Source of the DNA: Chitiniphilus shinanonensis DSM 23277
GTDB lineage: Bacteria; Pseudomonadota; Gammaproteobacteria; Burkholderiales; Chitinibacteraceae
Direction: 5' to 3'
Length of the DNA stretch: 64,000 nt
Assembly (NCBI RefSeq): GCF_000374805.1
Contig: NZ_KB895340.1
Location: forward strand, 62,001 to 126,000
Shown here: positions 49,801 through 59,386 of the stretch, in pieces
Layout: each line of letters opens with the position of its first letter
How positions within the stretch are numbered: the first letter of the stretch is position 1
Notes under the pieces: generated by a model
What the model was told of the DNA's origin: nothing
Databases searched by the model: none
The model's input: only the letters and a program-made list of their open reading frames with translations
Program-made: the position numbers and the translations under genes

Positions 49801-50347
49801 GCTGCTGCGCCTGGCGCGCGAGCTGGGCCGCCACGATGCGCTCTACCCGATGATCGTCTCGGCGTTCCAGCGTAGCCCGCTGGCGCAACGGCGCGAATTG
49901 CCGGCGGTGGTGGGCGAACGCAATGTGCTGGCCTACCGTGGGCGCGGGCTGGTCGGCTGCATGGCAGGCGACGCCGGCGAGACCCTGCTGCAGATGGCGT
50001 CGGCGCTGGCCGCCGGCAACCGCGTCTGCCTGCCCGAAAGCCCAACGCATGCGGCCTGGCGCGCCGCACTGCCGGAATACGTGACGCTGAGCCCCGATCC
50101 GATCGGCGACGCGGTGGACGCGCTGTTGTGGGACGGCGTGACCGATCCGGACCTGCCGCGGCGGCTGGCGGCCCGGCCGGGCGCCATCGTGCAGCCCATC
50201 CTGCCGTTGCCCGAAGGGGACTATCCGTTGTACCGGCTGCTGACCGAGTGCGTCACCACCATCAACACCGCGGCGGCGGGCGGAGACGCCGAACTGATGG
50301 GCCGGGGCGCGGCCGGGCAGGACGACAGCCCGGTGAAGGTCCGATGA
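46805..50347 (+). CDS. putA: bifunctional proline dehydrogenase / P5C dehydrogenase PutA
   Basis: 1180-residue enzyme oxidising proline to glutamate. The PRODH half contains [16 protein letters not shown] (about 332) and [14 protein letters not shown]. The aldehyde dehydrogenase half has [34 protein letters not shown] (about 649), [12 protein letters not shown] and the catalytic Cys in [12 protein letters not shown] (about 790). A further ALDH-like C-terminal domain follows, as in long type B PutA. There is no N-terminal ribbon-helix-helix domain, so it should not repress its own gene. GGAG precedes the ATG at 46805 by 5 bases. It lies upstream of the liv transporter. Confidence 0.93.
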   Translation: [1180 protein letters not shown]

Positions 50348-50540
50348 GATACGGGCGCCATCGGGCCGATTGCGTAGGGGAAAGCCGCAGTTTCGACACA
50401 CCGAGACGGGTCTGTAAGGTGCGCCCCACAACTGTTACGGTAGTATTCACGCCGAACTGCACCCAAGGCACAGCCTGAATCCAATACGCCGCCGCGCACC
50501 CGCGCGCAACGGTGGCCCAAGACCCAAAGAGGCGCGAGAC

Positions 50541-51470
50541 GTGGATATCTTCATCCAGCAACTCATCAACGGGCTGATCGTGGGCAGCATCTACGCCCTG
50601 ATCGCGCTCGGCTACACCATGGTGTACGGCATCATGCAGCTCATCAATTTCGCCCACGGCGAGATCGTGATGATCGGCGCCATGGTCACCATCACCTGCA
50701 TCAACCTGCTGCTGGGCCTGGGCGTCCAGTTGCCCGGCCCGCTGCTGTTGCTGGCGGGCCTGCTGATGGCGATCCCGGTATCGATGCTGCTGGGCTTCAC
50801 CATCGAGCGGGTGGCTTATCGGCCGCTGCGCCGCGCGCCGCGACTGGCGCCGCTGATCACCGCCATCGGCGTATCCATCGTGCTGCAACAGCTCGCCATG
50901 CTGATCTGGGGCCGCAACTACCGCCCCTTCCCCGCCATCCTGCCGACCGTGGTCCATGACTTCTATGGCGCCGCCATCACCGACCTGCAGATCGCCATCT
51001 TCATCCTGGCGTTCCTGTTGATGGGCGGACTGTTCTTCCTGATCGAGCGCACCAAGCTGGGCCGTGCCATGCGCGCCACTTCGCAGAATCCGGACGTGGC
51101 CGGGCTGATGGGCGTGAACATCAATACCGTGATCTCGATGACCTTCGTCATCGGTTCGGCGCTAGGCGCCGTGGCCGGCGTGATGGTGGCCGCCAATTAC
51201 GACCAGGCGCATGCCTACATGGGCTTCATGATCGGCCTCAAGGCCTTCACCGCGGCGGTGCTGGGCGGCATCGGCAACCTGGCCGGCGCAGTGGTGGGCG
51301 GCATCCTGCTGGGGCTGATCGAAAGCCTGGGCTCGGGCTACCTGGGCGATCTGACCGGGGGCTTCCTGGGCAGCCATTACAAGGACATCTTCGCCTTCGT
51401 GGTGCTGATCGCGGTGCTGATCTTCCGCCCCAGCGGCCTGATGGGCGAACGGGTCGCCGAGCGCGCCTGA
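50541..51470 (+). CDS. livH: branched-chain amino-acid ABC transporter permease LivH
   Basis: 309-residue inner-membrane permease with about eight hydrophobic segments. The N-terminus (MDIFIQQLINGLIVGSIYALIALGYTMVYGIMQLINFAHGE) and the loop GLMGVNINTVISMTFVIGSALGAVAGVM match LivH. The GTG start at 50541 follows AGAGG. It begins the livHMGF operon. The binding protein (LivJ/K type) is not in this window, so the ligand, leucine-isoleucine-valine or another amino acid, is inferred from the family. Confidence 0.93.
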   Translation: MDIFIQQLINGLIVGSIYALIALGYTMVYGIMQLINFAHGEIVMIGAMVTITCINLLLGLGVQLPGPLLLLAGLLMAIPVSMLLGFTIERVAYRPLRRAPRLAPLITAIGVSIVLQQLAMLIWGRNYRPFPAILPTVVHDFYGAAITDLQIAIFILAFLLMGGLFFLIERTKLGRAMRATSQNPDVAGLMGVNINTVISMTFVIGSALGAVAGVMVAANYDQAHAYMGFMIGLKAFTAAVLGGIGNLAGAVVGGILLGLIESLGSGYLGDLTGGFLGSHYKDIFAFVVLIAVLIFRPSGLMGERVAERA

Positions 51471-51483
51471 CCGGGAGAACGCC

Positions 51484-52596
51484 ATGAACTTCGCTTTCCT
51501 GCAAACCCCGCGCGGCAAGCTGATCACCTACGCCATCCTGGGCATCGTGCTCGCGGTGCTGCCGTGGGTGCTCACCGGCGGCTTCGAGAACGGCAAGGCC
51601 TGGGTGCGCGCGGTGGACTTCGCGCTGCTCTACATCATGCTGGCGCTGGGCCTGAACATCGTGGTCGGCTACGCCGGCCTGCTCGATCTGGGCTATATCG
51701 CGTTCTACGCGGTGGGCGCCTACTGCTATGCGCTGCTCAATTCACCGCACCTGCAGGCGATGCTGCCGTATTGGGCACACAACCCGCCCTTCCTGCTGAT
51801 GCTGCTGGTCGCCGCGTTCACGGCCGGGGTGTTCGGGCTGCTGCTGGGCACGCCGGTGCTCAAGCTGCGCGGCGACTACCTGGCCATCGTGACGCTGGGC
51901 TTCGGCGAGATCATCCGCATCTTCATGAACAATCTGGATCGTCCGATCAATATCACCAACGGTCCGCAGGGCATCAACAACATCGAGCGCGTGCATTTCC
52001 TGGGCATCGATTTCGGTCGGCCGGTGCAATGGCTGGGGCTGACCTTCGACATGGTGCACCTGTACTACTACCTGATCCTGGCGTTCTGCGTGCTGATCAT
52101 CTTCGTCACGCTGCGGCTGCAACATTCGCGCATCGGTCGCGCCTGGGTGGCGCTGCGCGAGGACGAGATCGCCGCCAACGCGATGGGCATCAACATCCGC
52201 AACGTCAAGCTGCTGGCGTTCGCCATGGGCGCGTCGTTCGGCGGGGTGTCGGGCGCACTGTTCGCCAGCTTCCAGGGCTTCGTCTCGCCAGAGTCGTTCG
52301 TGCTGATGGAATCGATCATGGTGCTGTGCATGGTGGTGCTGGGCGGCATGGGGCACATCCCGGGCGTGATCCTGGGCGCCATCATCGTCTCGATCACGCC
52401 GGAAATCCTGCGCGACGTCATCAACCCGATGCAGGAGGCCGCGTTCGGCAAGCGGGTGCTCGACCCCGAGAACCTGCGCATGCTGATCTTCGGTCTGGCG
52501 ATGATCGCCATCATGCTGGTCCGGCCCGAAGGGCTGTGGCCGTCCAAGCGCCGGGCCCGTGAGTTCCACGAGCACGACGAGGAGGCCCGCGCATGA
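51484..52596 (+). CDS. livM: branched-chain amino-acid ABC transporter permease LivM
   Basis: 370-residue second permease of the HAAT-type importer. Membrane segments include LYIMLALGLNIVVGYAGLLDLGYIAFYAVGAY and the ABC coupling loop region ALREDEIAANAMGINIRNVKLLAFAMGASFGGVSGALFA. A hydrophilic C-terminus ends in EFHEHDEEARA. It starts 13 bases after livH and overlaps livG by four bases (ATGA). Confidence 0.93.
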   Translation: MNFAFLQTPRGKLITYAILGIVLAVLPWVLTGGFENGKAWVRAVDFALLYIMLALGLNIVVGYAGLLDLGYIAFYAVGAYCYALLNSPHLQAMLPYWAHNPPFLLMLLVAAFTAGVFGLLLGTPVLKLRGDYLAIVTLGFGEIIRIFMNNLDRPINITNGPQGINNIERVHFLGIDFGRPVQWLGLTFDMVHLYYYLILAFCVLIIFVTLRLQHSRIGRAWVALREDEIAANAMGINIRNVKLLAFAMGASFGGVSGALFASFQGFVSPESFVLMESIMVLCMVVLGGMGHIPGVILGAIIVSITPEILRDVINPMQEAAFGKRVLDPENLRMLIFGLAMIAIMLVRPEGLWPSKRRAREFHEHDEEARA

Positions 52597-53359
52597 GCAC
52601 GCCCCTGCTGCAGATCCAGGGCATCCACAAGCGCTTCGGCGGCCTGCACGCGCTGAACGATGTCGGGTTGTCGATCAATGCCGGCGAGATATACGGCCTG
52701 ATCGGCCCCAATGGCGCGGGCAAGACCACGCTGTTCAACGTGCTGACCGGGCTGTACCAGCCCGACGAGGGCCGCTTCACTTTCGACGGCCACGACCTGT
52801 TCCGCAAGAAGCCCTACGTGGTGGTGCGCAGCGGCATCGCGCGCACCTTCCAGAACATCCGGCTGTTCGCCAACATGACGGCGCTGGAGAACGTGATGGT
52901 GGGCCAGCATGTGCGGACCCATTCCGGCGTGATCGGCGCCATCTTCCGCCATCCCAAGGCGCGCGCCGAAGAGGCCGCGATCCGCACGCACGCGCTGGAA
53001 CTGCTGGAGTACGTCGGCATCGCCAAGCGGCGCGACGAGCTGGCGCGCAACCTCAGTTACGGCGACCAGCGCCGCCTGGAGATCGCCCGCGCGCTGGCCA
53101 CCCGCCCCAGGCTGCTGGCGCTGGACGAGCCGGCCGCCGGGATGAACCCCTCGGAAACCGAGGGCCTGAAAAAGCTGATGCAGAAGATCCGCGACGACGG
53201 CGTGACCATTCTGCTGATCGAACACGACGTGAAACTGATGATGGGGCTGTGCGACCGCATCGCGGTACTGGACTACGGCAAGAAGATCGCCGAGGGCCGG
53301 CCGGAGCAAGTGAAGAACGATCCGCGCGTGATCGAGGCGTACCTGGGAGTCGCACCCGA

Positions 53360-53363
<4 letters not shown>
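52593..53363 (+). CDS. livG: branched-chain amino-acid ABC transporter ATPase LivG
   Basis: 256-residue ATPase. Walker A is GPNGAGKTTLFNVLTGL, the family-specific ARTFQNIRLF follows, the signature is LSYGDQRRLEIARAL, Walker B is LLALDEPAAGMNPSE, and the H-loop lies in LLIEHDVKLMMGLCDRI. The YG in place of GG in the signature is normal for LivG. It forms the nucleotide-binding pair with LivF, whose start overlaps the livG stop. Confidence 0.95.
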
Positions 53364-54076
<713 letters not shown>

Positions 54077-54099
54077 CCGCCGGCTTGACTGGCACGACG

Positions 54100-54125
54100 A
54101 CGGGCCGCAATGATGCGGCCCGTTT
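54100..54125 (+). terminator. terminator of the liv operon
   Basis: ACGGGCCGCA (54100-54109) pairs with TGCGGCCCGT (54114-54123) around a 4-base loop and is followed by TTGCATTT on the plus strand. Confidence 0.7.
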
Positions 54126-54146
54126 GCATTTGCGCACAGGCCCGTC

Positions 54147-54902
54147 ATGATCGCCACCAGTGTCCTCCTCAAGAACGCCATCGGCAGCCTGTTGCTGCCG
54201 CCGGGGGTGCTGATCGCGGCGCTGCTGCTGGCGTGGCTGCTGCGCCGGCGCCTGCCGCGCGGCAGTGCCTGGTTGTTCGGTTGCACGCTGGCTGCGTTCT
54301 ACCTGCTGTCCACCCCGTGGTGCTCGACCTGGCTGCTGCAAGGGCTGGAGCCCCCTCCCCCGACACCTGCCGCGCTGGCACAAGTGGACGCGCTGGTGGT
54401 GCTGGGCGGCGGCAAGCGCTGGCACGCGCTGGACCAGCCCGGCGGGGAGGCGCTCAACAATCCCACACTGACCCGCATCCGCTATGGCGCCCAACTGGCG
54501 CGTCGGCTGGGCAAGCCGCTGCTGGTCAGCGGCGGCGCGCCCAAGGGCGGCATCGCCGAGGCGGTGCTGATGCGCGAAGCACTGGAGCGGGAGTTCGGCG
54601 TGCCGGTGCGCTGGGTCGAGACCCGGTCGGCCGATACCGCCGACAACGCCACCGAAACCGCCCGACTGCTGTTGCCGGCCCATCGTCGGGTCGCCCTCGT
54701 CAGCCAGGCATGGCACCTGCCGCGGGCGACACGAGCCTTCGCCTCGGCCGGGTTCGAGGTCGTTCCGGCCGGCACCGACTACGCCTCGCCCGAACCCTCG
54801 ACACTGCTGGCGCTGCTGCCCAACGCCACCGCGTTGTGGCAAAGCCGGATCGCGCTGCACGAATGGCTGGGGCTGCTGTGGCACCGGCTACGCGGCCAGT
54901 GA
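54147..54902 (+). CDS. YdcF/ElyC-family (DUF218) membrane protein
   Basis: 251-residue protein with two N-terminal membrane segments (about 8-30 and 40-58), then a DUF218 domain. Hallmarks are DALVVLGGGKRW, LARRLGKPLLVSGGAPKGGIAEA, SADTADNATETARLL and VALVSQAWHLPRATRAFASAGFEVVPAGTDY. ElyC and SanA relatives affect peptidoglycan precursor or envelope integrity in E. coli; the biochemical reaction is unsettled. It stands alone after the liv terminator. Confidence 0.87.
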   Translation: MIATSVLLKNAIGSLLLPPGVLIAALLLAWLLRRRLPRGSAWLFGCTLAAFYLLSTPWCSTWLLQGLEPPPPTPAALAQVDALVVLGGGKRWHALDQPGGEALNNPTLTRIRYGAQLARRLGKPLLVSGGAPKGGIAEAVLMREALEREFGVPVRWVETRSADTADNATETARLLLPAHRRVALVSQAWHLPRATRAFASAGFEVVPAGTDYASPEPSTLLALLPNATALWQSRIALHEWLGLLWHRLRGQ

Positions 54903-54998
54903 CATGCAGGGCGGCGGCAGGCGGGACACGCTACAATCGCCGGGCGCGGCGACGGCCCCCGCCTGCCGTGCCCACGAAAAATGATCCCGGAGGAGTCC

Positions 54999-55382
54999 AT
55001 GAATCGAATTTCCGCGCTCGCCGCCCTCGCCGCGGCGCTGCTGCTGGCCGCCTGCGAGCCCACGCCCGACCCCGACGCGCCCAAGGCCGACGTCGTGGCG
55101 CAGCAACAGCAGGTCGATCCCGCCTATGTGCCGAACCCCTTGCTCGACGCGCCACCCGATGTCTACCTGGCGGTGATCGGCGATTGCGGCAAGCCCATGT
55201 TCGAAGACCAGCAGAAGGCCGACGTGTCCGCCTGCCTGACCAGCATCCGCCAGCGTGCGAAGGACAAGGGCCTGGGCGAGCTGACCGATGTGCAGCTGGC
55301 CGACGTGAACGTCGGCAACCGTTGGCGCCACGAGCAATCCAAGCTGCAACACGCAGCCGACGCCAGCGCCGCCGGCCACTGA
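54999..55382 (+). CDS. putative lipoprotein, unknown function
   Basis: 127-residue protein starting at the ATG at 54999, which follows GGAGG. A lipobox LLLAAC lies at residues 15-20, so the mature protein would be lipid-anchored. After it come PTPDPDAPKADVV and a small domain with two further cysteines (IGDCGKPM, VSACLTSIR) that could form a disulfide. I do not recognise the family. It lies between the YdcF-like gene and a terminator and is convergent with ppiC. Confidence 0.75.
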   Translation: MNRISALAALAAALLLAACEPTPDPDAPKADVVAQQQQVDPAYVPNPLLDAPPDVYLAVIGDCGKPMFEDQQKADVSACLTSIRQRAKDKGLGELTDVQLADVNVGNRWRHEQSKLQHAADASAAGH

Positions 55383-55400
55383 CCGGCAAGCGCCAAAACA

Positions 55401-55427
55401 AAAACGCCCCGCGATGCGGGGCGTTTT
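55401..55427. terminator. bidirectional terminator
   Basis: CGCCCCGC (55405-55412) pairs with GCGGGGCG (55416-55423), flanked by AAAA and TTTT, between the convergent lipoprotein gene and ppiC. Confidence 0.85.
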
Positions 55428-55443
55428 GCCTGGCAGATCCGGA

Positions 55444-56217
55444 TTACTGGACCTTGGCCTTGCCGACCAGTTCTTCGACGTACTTCTGCACCTTCTGGCC
55501 TTGCAGCTCGCGTTGCAGTTCCGGCTTCACTTCCTCGTAGCTCGGGCCCTTGGCATCGCGCACGTCATCCAGCTTGATGATGTGGTAGCCGAACTGGGTC
55601 TTCACCGGCTCGGACAGCTTGCCCTTCTGCAGCGCCTTCAGCGCACTGCCGAACTCGGGCACGAAGGCATTCGGATTGGACCAGCCCAGGTCGCCGCCAT
55701 TCTGCGCGCTGCCCTTGTCGAGCGACTTGGCCTTGGCGATATCCTCGAACTTCTTGCCCTTCTTCAGATCGGCCAGCACCGCCTTGGCTTCGGCTTCGTC
55801 CTTCACCAGGATGTGGCGGGCCTTGTATTCCTTGCCGCTCATGTTGGCCTTGATGCGGTCGTATTCCTTCTTCAGATCCGCTTCCGACACCGGGTTGGCC
55901 TTGACGTATTCATTGACCAGCGCACCGACCAGCACTTGCTGGCGGGCCAGATCGACACGGGTCTGCACGTCGGGGCTCTTATCCAGGCCCTTGCGCACCG
56001 CTTCCTGGGTCAGCACTTCGTTGCGAACCAGCTCTTCCTTCACGCGGGTGCGCAGCTCCGGGCTGTCCTTCTGGCCACGCTCGGTCACTTGCTTGACGAA
56101 GAAGTCGGAACGGCTGTCGGGAATGACGACGCCGTTGACGGTGGCCACCGCAGCAAAGGCACCGGCCGTGGACAGGGCCAGGGTAACGGCGACGGCGAGT
56201 TTCTTGGTTTGACGCAT
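55444..56217 (-). CDS. periplasmic parvulin-type peptidyl-prolyl isomerase
   Basis: 257-residue exported foldase. A signal peptide (MRQTKKLAVAVTLALSTAGAFA) is followed by a SurA-like N-terminal helical region and a parvulin domain at about 125-220, recognised by YKARHILVKDEAEAKAVLADLKKGKKFEDIAK and GGDLGWSNPNAFVPEFGSAL. It assists folding of outer-membrane and secreted proteins. It is the last gene of a four-gene minus-strand run with yciB, yciI and bolA. Confidence 0.9.
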   Translation of the reverse strand: MRQTKKLAVAVTLALSTAGAFAAVATVNGVVIPDSRSDFFVKQVTERGQKDSPELRTRVKEELVRNEVLTQEAVRKGLDKSPDVQTRVDLARQQVLVGALVNEYVKANPVSEADLKKEYDRIKANMSGKEYKARHILVKDEAEAKAVLADLKKGKKFEDIAKAKSLDKGSAQNGGDLGWSNPNAFVPEFGSALKALQKGKLSEPVKTQFGYHIIKLDDVRDAKGPSYEEVKPELQRELQGQKVQKYVEELVGKAKVQ

Positions 56218-56263
56218 TATTGCTTGGTCCTTTCTCGGAAAATCCCGGGGATCGTTGCGGGAA

Positions 56264-56530
56264 TCAAAATTCGTCGGGGCTCAGCGCCCTGATCTGCAAG
56301 GCGTGAATTCGGCTGGGAATCAGATCGGCCAACAGCGTATACACCTGCCGATGACGCGCCAAGGCCGATTGTCCGGCAAAGACGGCCGACACGACCGTCA
56401 GTTCGAAATGCCCGCCGCCGCTGGCGGCCCCGGCATGGCCGGCGTGCGCAGCGCTGTCGTCGTGCACATCGATGGATTCCGGCGCCAGAACGGCAAGGCG
56501 CCGGGAGATTTCTTCGCTGACGTCCATCAT
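56264..56530 (-). CDS. BolA-family protein
   Basis: 88-residue protein of the BolA/IbaG fold. The family C-terminal signature is seen in ALARHRQVYTLLADLIPSRIHALQIRAL, with FELTVVSAVFAG and HAG upstream. BolA proteins pair with monothiol glutaredoxins in iron-sulfur traffic and also act as regulators. The ATG at 56530 follows AAGG with normal spacing; a second ATG follows directly. The stretch HAGHAGAASGGGH is more His/Gly-rich than usual. Confidence 0.88.
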   Translation of the reverse strand: MMDVSEEISRRLAVLAPESIDVHDDSAAHAGHAGAASGGGHFELTVVSAVFAGQSALARHRQVYTLLADLIPSRIHALQIRALSPDEF

Positions 56531-56540
56531 ACCAAAACCT

Positions 56541-56843
56541 TTATGGCAACACCTGCTTGAAAGGCTTGACGCTGACAGACTCGTAAACCCCGGCCGCGCA
56601 ATACGGATCGGCATCGGCCCAGGCGCGCGCGGCATCCAGTGACTCGAATTCGGCAACGATCAGGCTGCCGCTGAAGCCCGCAGCGCCCGGATCGACCGCG
56701 TCCACGGCCGGGAACGGCCCGGCCAGTACCAGGCGCCCTTCCTGCTTCAGCGCATCGAGCCGCGCCAAGTGTGCCGGGCGGACGGAAAGCCGGTTGGACA
56801 GGCTGCCGGGATGATCGGTACCGATGATGGCATACAGGGGCAT
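56541..56843 (-). CDS. YciI-family protein
   Basis: 100-residue protein with a YCII dimeric ferredoxin-like fold: [21 protein letters not shown], then [32 protein letters not shown]. The conserved His-Asp pair of YciI appears as IGTDHPGSL. The activity is unknown. It lies 4 bases after yciB and 10 bases before bolA, so the genes are likely co-transcribed. Confidence 0.87.
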   Translation of the reverse strand: MPLYAIIGTDHPGSLSNRLSVRPAHLARLDALKQEGRLVLAGPFPAVDAVDPGAAGFSGSLIVAEFESLDAARAWADADPYCAAGVYESVSVKPFKQVLP

Positions 56844-56847
56844 GGGC

Positions 56848-57414
56848 TTATTTCTCTTCACCAGCGGATTCAGTCACCGGCTCGTCCTGCATGTAGCGCG
56901 CCAGCATCAGGCCTTGGCCGATCACGAACACTAAAGTGAGACCCAATGTGCCGAAGAGCTTAAATTTGACCCAGGTAGCTTCGGTAAACGAAAAAGCCAC
57001 ATACAGGTTAAGGAACCCCATTCCCACGAAAAAAGCGATCCATGCGTAGGTCAGCCGGGTCCAAATTTGGTCAGGGAGTAACAGTTGCGCCCCCATGACG
57101 GAGCGCAGCAAGTCACGCCCCTTAAGCAACTTCGCCCCCGCCAGCACTAGCGCAAATGCCCAGTACAGAGCAGTGGGCTTCCACAGCATGAATGCTGATT
57201 TATGGAAAAACAGAGTAGCGCCTCCAAGGACCATGATCAGCGCATAGCTAAAGAGGAGCATCGACTCCACTTTGCGCCATCGCCACCATGCAAAAGCCAC
57301 TTGGATGGTACTCGCCCCCATGGCTACCTTGGTCGCAAAGAACAGATCCCCGCCGCTACCAAAATATGCGCCGAAGAACACCAGGACAGGGAAGAGATCG
57401 AAGAGAAACTTCAT
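56848..57414 (-). CDS. yciB: inner-membrane-spanning protein YciB (septation protein A)
   Basis: 188-residue polytopic membrane protein with five predicted segments. The N-terminus ([18 protein letters not shown]) and [35 protein letters not shown] match YciB/IspA, linked to cell division and envelope integrity. By eye its codons are less GC-rich than those of nearby genes, partly because of its hydrophobic content. It heads the yciB-yciI-bolA-ppiC run. Confidence 0.92.
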   Translation of the reverse strand: MKFLFDLFPVLVFFGAYFGSGGDLFFATKVAMGASTIQVAFAWWRWRKVESMLLFSYALIMVLGGATLFFHKSAFMLWKPTALYWAFALVLAGAKLLKGRDLLRSVMGAQLLLPDQIWTRLTYAWIAFFVGMGFLNLYVAFSFTEATWVKFKLFGTLGLTLVFVIGQGLMLARYMQDEPVTESAGEEK

Positions 57415-57718
57415 GGACTGTCACACGCGAAGGATGGCGCATTATGCAGCGCGGCCTCTTTCGATTACAAGGTAGTACTTCGGTTCCTCGGGCACGTTCC
57501 TTCGGCACAAAAAAAGGCCCCGCGCTAGGCGCGGGGCTCAATTACCACTGGAGATACACGAAGCATCAGCTTGCGTAACGAATAGTGCGCCGCTGCGACC
57601 CTGGTCACCTTGACCGAAGTCAACTTTTTTCGGTGATTTCAGAAATTCTTGAAAACTGATGCGGCAACCAGGAAACACCATGTTTGGCGCTTCCTGATCG
57701 AGGGGGAATTGGGGAGGT
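57415..57718. other. 304-bp gene-free region between yciB and the SRP RNA
   Basis: It is AT-richer than its surroundings. It holds the terminator at 57511-57537 and a small TTGAC/GTCAA hairpin followed by TTTTTT (57609-57630). No coding frame is convincing. The rest is the downstream spacer of the SRP RNA. Confidence 0.6.
57511..57537 (-). terminator. terminator on the minus strand downstream of the SRP RNA
   Basis: GCCCCGCGC (57517-57525) pairs with GCGCGGGGC (57529-57537) around TAG. On the minus strand a run of seven T residues follows. It would stop read-through from the SRP RNA into yciB. Confidence 0.8.
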
Positions 57719-57813
57719 GGCGAGCCTGACCCCCGGCACTGGCATCAAGAGCTGTGGCTGCTTCCTTCCGGACCTGACCAGGTTCACTCCTTAGCCATGC
57801 GGGGAGACCCGCC
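57719..57813 (-). ncRNA. ffs: signal recognition particle RNA, small bacterial (4.5S) type
   Basis: On the minus strand the apical domain reads CAGGTCCGGAAGGAAGCAG, the universal core with the GGAA tetraloop and Ffh-binding internal loops. The 5-prime end (GGCGGGTCTCCCCG) can pair with the 3-prime end (CGGGGGTCAGGCTCGCC), giving a hairpin of about 95 bases. The RNA forms SRP with Ffh and targets nascent membrane proteins. The exact ends are inferred from pairing. Confidence 0.93.
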
Positions 57814-57826
57814 ATGGAGACGACGA

Positions 57827-57832
57827 CTATAC
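57827..57832 (-). promoter_or_regulatory. probable -10 box of the SRP RNA promoter
   Basis: TATAGT on the minus strand lies about 13 bases before the first paired base of the SRP RNA. No strong -35 was found at 16-18 bases, so the match is tentative. Confidence 0.4.
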
Positions 57833-57852
57833 CACGCACCGCTACCGAACGC

Positions 57853-58839
57853 CTACGTCGCGCGATCATCCAGCAATGAGGTTTCGAACAAGGCACGTCG
57901 AACAGCAAGATCCGGTGTCTGCGACATGACCCAATACAACTTCGCCAGACTCGCCTCGGGCGTCATGTCGGCGGCGTCGAAGACACCTGCCGCCGCAAGT
58001 GGACTGCCTGCCGCGTATTGGCCAAGTTGTACCGTGCCACGCAGACATTGCGTACACACGGCCACCGGAATGCGGGTTGCCAGTGCCCCGAGCGTATCGA
58101 GCAAAACCGACTCCTCCGGCAGGTTGCCGCTACCATAGGCTTCCACAAGCAGTGCCTGTGGTGGCGCCTGACGAAGCTGCTCACCGAACCAGCGTGCGTT
58201 GAAACCCGGCGCCAGCCGTACGCTGAGCACCTGCCAATCCGGGTTTATCGGCTGCAACCGATCCACCACGGCAGGCACCTGGGTCAACCGCAGCGCATCC
58301 AGGCGCCACTGTCTTCCAACGTATTCGCCCAGCGTCGGCGCATTGGGGCTGTCGAATGCCTCGTCCGCGCTGCAATCGAGCTTGCGTACCCGGGTAGCCC
58401 GGTAGACCCGATTGGCGAAGACCACGCCCACCTCGCGGAATGCCGGCTGATGCAGCAAGGCCCAAGCCGCCTCGACATTACCGGGCGCGTCGCTGTCCGG
58501 CGCACTCCATGGGCGCATCGCTCCAGTGACAACGACTGGCCGACCGGCCCCCTGCAATTGATACGCCAACGCAGCGGCGGTCCAGGCCAGGGTATCGGTG
58601 CCGTGCAATACCAGAAAGCCATCGAAATCCGCGACCCGCGCCTGGATGTCGCGGGCAATCTGCGCCCAGTGCCGAGGCGTCATGCTGCTCGAGTCGAGCA
58701 ACGGCGCATATTCCAGCAGCTCGGCTCCTGGGCAACGCTGCGCCAGCGGCGCGGCCAAACCACCGGCCAGCGGCGCCAGGCCTCGTGGTCCCTGTGCCAT
58801 GCCGATGGTGCCGCCGGTATAGATGATCAGAATGCGCAC
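57853..58839 (-). CDS. ansA: type I L-asparaginase
   Basis: 328-residue amidohydrolase that hydrolyses asparagine to aspartate and ammonia. The first catalytic threonine is in IYTGGTIGM and the second region is [16 protein letters not shown]. The lack of a signal peptide fits the cytoplasmic type I enzyme. The GTG start at 58839 ([10 protein letters not shown]) is the only sensible one. It is divergent from smpB, with 64 bases between them. Confidence 0.92.
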   Translation of the reverse strand: MRILIIYTGGTIGMAQGPRGLAPLAGGLAAPLAQRCPGAELLEYAPLLDSSSMTPRHWAQIARDIQARVADFDGFLVLHGTDTLAWTAAALAYQLQGAGRPVVVTGAMRPWSAPDSDAPGNVEAAWALLHQPAFREVGVVFANRVYRATRVRKLDCSADEAFDSPNAPTLGEYVGRQWRLDALRLTQVPAVVDRLQPINPDWQVLSVRLAPGFNARWFGEQLRQAPPQALLVEAYGSGNLPEESVLLDTLGALATRIPVAVCTQCLRGTVQLGQYAAGSPLAAAGVFDAADMTPEASLAKLYWVMSQTPDLAVRRALFETSLLDDRAT

Positions 58840-58903
58840 TCAGTGCCTCGTCGATTTGCTTGCCCGTTGGTTACAATCGCGGTTTACCTTGATGTCGAGT
58901 GCC

Positions 58904-59359
58904 ATGACCATCGTCGATAACCGCAAGGCGTTTCACGACTATTTCATCGAAGAGCGTTTCGAAGCGGGCCTTGTATTGCAGGGTTGGGAAGTCAAAGCCA
59001 TCCGCGCCGGACGAGTCCAGCTCAAGGAATCCTACGTCACCTATATGTCGGGCGATTTCTGGCTGCTGGGCGCCCATATTTCAGCGCTGGCCACGGCGTC
59101 CACCCACGTGCAACCAGACCCGGTGCGCCCGCGCAAACTATTGCTGCATCGCCGTGAAATCGAACGGCTGTCCGGCCTTGTCGCGCGCTCCGGCTATACC
59201 GTGGCGGCGCTGAATCTGCACTACACCCGCGGCCGCATCAAGCTGGACATCGGGCTGGCCAAGGGGAAGAAGCTGCACGACAAGCGCGAAAGCACCAAGG
59301 AACGCGAGTGGCAGCGCGAAAAGCAGCGGTTGGTCCGCAACGACAGCAAGCGCGGCTAG
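58904..59359 (+). CDS. smpB: SsrA-binding protein SmpB
   Basis: 151-residue RNA-binding partner of tmRNA in rescuing stalled ribosomes. The family start [31 protein letters not shown] and the C-terminal basic tail [20 protein letters not shown]...REKQR are clear. The ATG at 58904 ([10 protein letters not shown]) gives the normal N-terminus; an ATG at 58892 is possible. It is convergent with plsY. Confidence 0.95.
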   Translation: MTIVDNRKAFHDYFIEERFEAGLVLQGWEVKAIRAGRVQLKESYVTYMSGDFWLLGAHISALATASTHVQPDPVRPRKLLLHRREIERLSGLVARSGYTVAALNLHYTRGRIKLDIGLAKGKKLHDKRESTKEREWQREKQRLVRNDSKRG

Positions 59360-59386
59360 GTTGGTCCCGAATCGGCAGAAAAGCGA

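Noticed and set aside
57639-57908. Open frame across the SRP RNA
   Set aside because: It overlaps a clear structured RNA and has no ribosome-binding site or homology-like pattern.
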